A stretch of 64,000 nt of DNA from Paracoccus alcaliphilus. GTDB taxonomy: Bacteria > Pseudomonadota > Alphaproteobacteria > Rhodobacterales > Rhodobacteraceae. A program made the position numbers and the translations under genes. Shown piece by piece: positions 61,275 through 64,000 of the stretch; position 1 is the first letter of the stretch; each line of letters opens with the position of its first letter. The DNA lies in assembly GCF_028553725.1 (NCBI RefSeq), contig NZ_CP067126.1, forward strand, positions 310,001 through 374,000, given 5' to 3'. Below the pieces are notes generated by a model, which was not told where the DNA came from, searched no databases, and worked only from the letters and a program-made list of their open reading frames with translations.

Positions 61275-61360
61275 TGGTGCCCGGCAAGGGACTTGAACCC
61301 CCACGCCTTTCGGCGGCAGGACCTAAACCTGCTGCGTCTACCAGTTCCGCCAGCCGGGCA
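61275..61360 (-). tRNA. tRNA-Leu (anticodon TAG)
   Basis: On the minus strand the gene reads from TGCCCGGC (acceptor 5' side, 61360-61353) through TGGTAGACGCA, anticodon stem-loop GCAGG-TTTAGGT-CCTGC with anticodon TAG, the leucine-type variable arm CGCCGAAAGGCG, and T-arm GGTTCAAGTCC. It ends GCCGGGCA plus an encoded CCA (61277-61275). All stems pair. IS fragments lie immediately downstream of its 3' end. Confidence 0.96.
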
Positions 61361-61447
61361 ACAGCTTGGGTGTTTCTATAAAGCCATATCCTGGTGATGC
61401 CAAGGCCGCAGTTGAGGAGGCATCGATATGACCTACCAGGATCAGGG

Positions 61448-61561
61448 GCGACAGCCTACGACGAGCGACACCGGCAACGCGTGCTGTCGAACCTTCAACG
61501 GCGCGCCAAGGCTCTCGGCTTTACACTGGCACCTTTCCCTAAGGAAGAGGCTGCTTCTTAG
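61448..61561 (+). pseudogene. C-terminal scrap of a transposase
   Basis: The 37 codons ATAYDERHRQRVLSNLQRRA and KALGFTLAPFPKEEAAS end at TAG 61559-61561. The 'Y-x-x-R-R-x-L-x-x-L-x-R-x-A-x-x-LGF' ending is common at the C-terminus of several transposase families. There is no upstream coding sequence in frame. Confidence 0.4.
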
Positions 61562-61638
61562 AAAGCGGCTGAGGACATGAGCAGGTCGGACCGCCGCGCT
61601 GTATCCGGCCAATCCGCCGCATTGCTCAATAGCTGACA

Positions 61639-61663
61639 GGAACATTTCGACAGCCTGCTTGTT
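61639..61663 (+). promoter_or_regulatory. EcfG-like promoter for the acidic secreted protein
   Basis: GGAAC (61639-61643), 16 bp, then TGTT (61660-61663), 49 bp upstream of the ATG at 61713. It is the same form as the motif upstream of the manganese catalase (GGAACATT start, TGTT -10). Confidence 0.5.
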
Positions 61664-61712
61664 TCTGGCCCGTTCCGACATGGGGTCGGGGCACATTTGA
61701 TGGGAGGCCGAA

Positions 61713-62177
61713 ATGAAGACCGGTACGAAACTGATGGCGGCGGGTGCGATCTGGGCGCTGACGGCAGGTCTTGCCAGTGCCGATTGCGCGGCGGATCTGG
61801 CGGCGCTGGAAAATCAGGCGGATGGCGAAACCGAAGGAATCGCCAAGGACGGTTCGCTGGCACCGCTGGAGGACGGCGGCGCGGTGAATGACGGCTCTGA
61901 AGCGGCGGCGTCCGACGAGGAGGCTGGTGAGGGCGTTGCCCGCGACGGCACCCCTGCCGAATTCCAGGAAGGCGGCAATGACGAGCAGACCGGTGCGGAT
62001 CTGGCGATGTCGGGCGACGATGCCCAGGCGCAGCAGGAAGGCGCACCGACAGCAGTCGAGCAGGCCGGGGATGCGTCCGGCGATCGTGACGCCGCGATCG
62101 AGCGGGCGCGGGCGGCTCTGGCTGCCGGTGATGAAGAAGCCTGCCGCGAAGCACTGGACGAAGCGGCGGCCCTGTGA
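61713..62177 (+). CDS. Acidic secreted protein with internal repeat, function unknown
   Basis: This 154-residue protein has a signal peptide (LMAAGAIWALTAGLASA, cleavage before DCAADL). The mature protein is very acidic and Ala/Gly-rich. A unit EGIAKDGSLAPLEDGG near residue 40 recurs as EGVARDGTPAEFQEGG near residue 72. The C-terminal helix is RARAALAAGDEEACREALDEA. GGGAGG precedes the ATG. It is probably a periplasmic, possibly disordered, stress protein; an EcfG-like promoter lies upstream. Confidence 0.65.
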   Translation: MKTGTKLMAAGAIWALTAGLASADCAADLAALENQADGETEGIAKDGSLAPLEDGGAVNDGSEAAASDEEAGEGVARDGTPAEFQEGGNDEQTGADLAMSGDDAQAQQEGAPTAVEQAGDASGDRDAAIERARAALAAGDEEACREALDEAAAL

Positions 62178-62384
62178 CCATCGCCCAGGGTGCGGCACCG
62201 ATTCCCGCCTGACGGTAAGCTATGCCGCGCCGCCCGCCATGGTGGAACAGGCACCAGAAGCCCGGAAGCGCAACAAGCGTAAAGATGAAAGGACACCTCG
62301 GCTGCGGCAGGGTCGGGCGGGCTTCGTCACCGCCGTTGTCAACGTGCTGCGACTGCATCGGTCGGCTGGCTGCTGTTTGTTAGC

Positions 62385-62410
62385 GGAACGAAAGATCCGG
62401 GGCCATCGTT
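62385..62410 (+). promoter_or_regulatory. EcfG-type promoter for glycosyltransferase/acyl-CoA dehydrogenase operon
   Basis: GGAAC (62385-62389), 17 bp, then CGTT (62407-62410), a full match to GGAAC-N16/17-cGTT, 30 bp before the glycosyltransferase ATG. The remaining gap 62178-62384 holds no gene. Confidence 0.7.
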
Positions 62411-62440
62411 CACTATGGGTAAATGATGGCGGAGGTTCTT

Positions 62441-63472
62441 ATGAACGGTTCTTGCGTTGCCCAGATCAGTCAGTCGCTACAGCCGCCGCCCGATCAGATC
62501 GTCATTGCCATACCCGTCCGGAACGAGGCGGCGCGGATCGGCAGGCTGCTGGGCGCGCTGGCTGTTGCCGCCTCGCGCTGTCATTTGCCGGTGACGGCTG
62601 TCGTTCTGGCCAATGACTGTGGCGACCGGACAAGCGCCATTGCGCGGGGTTTCGCACAACCGTCGTTGCGGATCGAGTTGCGCGAGGTCTCGTTTCCGGA
62701 CCATCAGTCCAGCGCGGGGCGCGCAAGGCGGGTCGCGATGGATATGGCGGCGCGGGGTGATGCCCTGTTGATGACCACCGATGGCGATGCGGTCCCGGAT
62801 CCCGGCTGGATCAATACGGCCCTGGGCGCGGTGGTCATGGGGGCCGATCTGGTTTGCGGCGCCATTACCGCCTGCGTGGATCATGTGCTGGCGACAGCCT
62901 CGGGCGCGCGGATCACGCGGGCAGAGGGCGCTTATGCTGCGCTTGTGCATGAAATCCGCCATTGCCTCGATCAGATGGCGGGACGGCAGGCGGTATCGGC
63001 GGCACGTCCTCATTACATGGAATCCGGGGCTTCGATGGCCATTCGTGCACAGGCCTATCGGGCCATCGGCGGGCTGCCCTGCGTGGATGCCGGCGAAGAT
63101 CGCGCGCTGGTGCATCGGGCAGAGGCCCACGGGCTGCGGATCCGCTATGCCGACGACATGCGCGTTCGGGTTTCCGCACGGCTGCACGGTCGGGCGCAGG
63201 GCGGCATGGCCGAGTGCCTGCGACAGCGCATGTGCGACGGCGATCCTCTGGCGGATCAGGCGATGCTGCCACTGGAGGCGCTGCGTCGCTTGTGGGCAGA
63301 GGCCTTGGCCGGTCGCCCGCCGGGCTTTCCCGATCGGGCGCGGATATACGGAACCCGCCTGCGCGCAAGCGATCTGGAGCGGGACCTGCCGGAACTGAAC
63401 CATTTTGTCGCCACCACGGTTCGCACGCATTTTGCGCGATGGATGCAGACGGCACGGGACAGGGCGGCATGA
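62441..63472 (+). CDS. Family 2 glycosyltransferase
   Basis: This 343-residue GT-A enzyme has IVIAIPVRNEAARIGRLLGAL near the start, the DxD-like metal site in LMTTDGDAVPDPGWI, and MESGASMAIRAQAYRAIGGLP. AGEDRALVHRAEAHGLRIRY carries the catalytic ED pair. The ATG at 62441 has GGAGG 5 bases upstream, chosen over 62423. It overlaps the next gene by 4 bp (ATGA at 63469). The pairing with an acyl-CoA dehydrogenase-like gene is seen in alphaproteobacterial clusters that also carry PIG-L deacetylase and methyltransferase genes; those would lie beyond the window. Confidence 0.85.
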   Translation: MNGSCVAQISQSLQPPPDQIVIAIPVRNEAARIGRLLGALAVAASRCHLPVTAVVLANDCGDRTSAIARGFAQPSLRIELREVSFPDHQSSAGRARRVAMDMAARGDALLMTTDGDAVPDPGWINTALGAVVMGADLVCGAITACVDHVLATASGARITRAEGAYAALVHEIRHCLDQMAGRQAVSAARPHYMESGASMAIRAQAYRAIGGLPCVDAGEDRALVHRAEAHGLRIRYADDMRVRVSARLHGRAQGGMAECLRQRMCDGDPLADQAMLPLEALRRLWAEALAGRPPGFPDRARIYGTRLRASDLERDLPELNHFVATTVRTHFARWMQTARDRAA

Positions 63473-64000
63473 ACCCCGCGGCACGGGCAGCCCGCCTGAT
63501 CGCAGATGCCCCGCCCGATGGCGAGGACGGACCGTCCGGTCCCACCCTTGCCGCAGCCCTGCGCAACAGCGGGCTGCTGGTGGCGTCTGCGCGGCTGGCC
63601 CATCACCCCGAAAACCCGCTGGAACTGCTGGACGCCTTGCAGACCATCGGCCGCGCCAGCCTGTCGGCGGGACGTCTTTTCGAGGGCCATGTGAATGCCG
63701 TCAAGCTGGTCATCCTGCACGGAGGTCCGGTTGGTGATCTGCGCCGCGGTGCTCTTTATGGCATCTGGGGCGCGGATGGGCGCGATCCGGCGCGGATCGA
63801 GGGCGGTATCCTGCGTGGCCAGAAGCAATTTGCCAGCGGCGCCGATGTGCTGGACCGGATCATCGTCACCGCGAAACAGGGCGACAGTCTGCGCCTGTTG
63901 CTGTTCAGCCGCGCGCAGCTGCGTGGGCGGCTGTTTGCGCAGGAATGGCAGGTGTCGGGCATGAAGGCCACCGCCTCGGGGCGCTGCGATCTGGACGGGA
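63469..64000 (+). CDS. Acyl-CoA dehydrogenase-like protein, 3' end outside window
   Basis: The frame is open from ATG 63469 to the window end (177 residues). It reads LIADAPPDGEDGPSGPTLAA, then LLDALQTIGRASLSAGRLFEGHVNAVKLVILHG, LYGIWGADG, and ILRGQKQFASGADVLDRIIVTA. This is the flavin-domain layout of acyl-CoA dehydrogenases (helical N-domain, then a beta-domain with G-x-K-x-F-x-SG). It is shorter at the N-terminus than catabolic enzymes, as in the glycosyltransferase-linked subgroup. The substrate is unknown. Confidence 0.75.
   Translation, partial: MNPAARAARLIADAPPDGEDGPSGPTLAAALRNSGLLVASARLAHHPENPLELLDALQTIGRASLSAGRLFEGHVNAVKLVILHGGPVGDLRRGALYGIWGADGRDPARIEGGILRGQKQFASGADVLDRIIVTAKQGDSLRLLLFSRAQLRGRLFAQEWQVSGMKATASGRCDLDG

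Noticed and set aside
1..64000. CRISPR array or rRNA operon
   Set aside because: No regularly spaced direct repeats and no rRNA signature were seen anywhere in the window.

Overview
The window is high-GC alphaproteobacterial chromosome, most likely from Rhodobacteraceae and probably Paracoccus. This is inferred from gene content: taurine aminotransferase next to a MocR regulator, pseudoazurin, isocitrate lyase plus malate synthase beside an ScfR/RamB-type regulator, GcdH, and EcfG-type promoter motifs. No sequence search was possible, so family names rest on motifs read in the translated proteins.

Layout. 1-2.5 kb: taurine catabolism (tpa, tauR). 2.7-4.8 kb: a small four-cysteine protein with its own promoter and terminator, then an ECF-transporter pair (bioM/bioN-like) without a visible bioY. 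4.9-7.1 kb: a minus-strand pair, a nucleotidyltransferase-fold protein and a helix-turn-helix protein, preceded by stacked DNA dyads. 7.2-12.3 kb: a type VI secretion cargo cassette (vgrG, PAAR, DUF4123 adaptor, candidate effector, signal-peptide protein, small protein). 12.4-14.7 kb: CoA-transferase and glutaryl-CoA dehydrogenase. 14.8-20.2 kb: small proteins, an Rrf2 regulator, an Ldh2-type oxidoreductase, gluconokinase, a GT61 glycosyltransferase and a lipoprotein. 20.3-26.9 kb: a sugar module, with AGE-family epimerase/isomerase and LacI regulator divergent from a complete sugar ABC transporter. 26.9-38.8 kb: an exopolysaccharide locus (glycosyltransferases, ATP-grasp, flippase, sulfotransferase, polymerase, Wzz/Wzc-like protein). 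One glycosyltransferase is broken by an in-frame TGA, and the Wzc-like ATPase has lost its Walker A lysine.

39-45.2 kb: a ygiC/ygiB-like pair, an IS5-family remnant that has removed the 5' part of ligD, an intact ku, and a manganese catalase divergent from ku. The ku/catalase gap holds an EcfG-like promoter motif on each strand. 45.2-49.65 kb is an insertion-sequence nest (IS5 and IS110 families) that has shredded a coiled-coil ATPase gene with a CPTCG motif. 49.7-54.9 kb: pseudoazurin, an ABC transporter behind a cobalamin riboswitch, and isocitrate lyase. 55-58.3 kb: malate synthase divergent from the ScfR/RamB-like regulator. 58.3-61.6 kb: a second IS nest (IS5, IS66, IS3, IS256 fragments) beside tRNA-Leu(UAG). 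61.7-64 kb: an acidic secreted protein, then a family 2 glycosyltransferase and an acyl-CoA dehydrogenase-like gene cut by the window end; both transcription units have EcfG-like promoter motifs.

The best candidates for undescribed biology are the T6SS cargo cassette with its unrecognised effector/partner proteins, and the nucleotidyltransferase/HTH pair with operator-like dyads over its translation start. The IS nests record genome decay: a lost ligase domain, a destroyed Rad50/SMC-like ATPase, and mosaic inverted IS copies.
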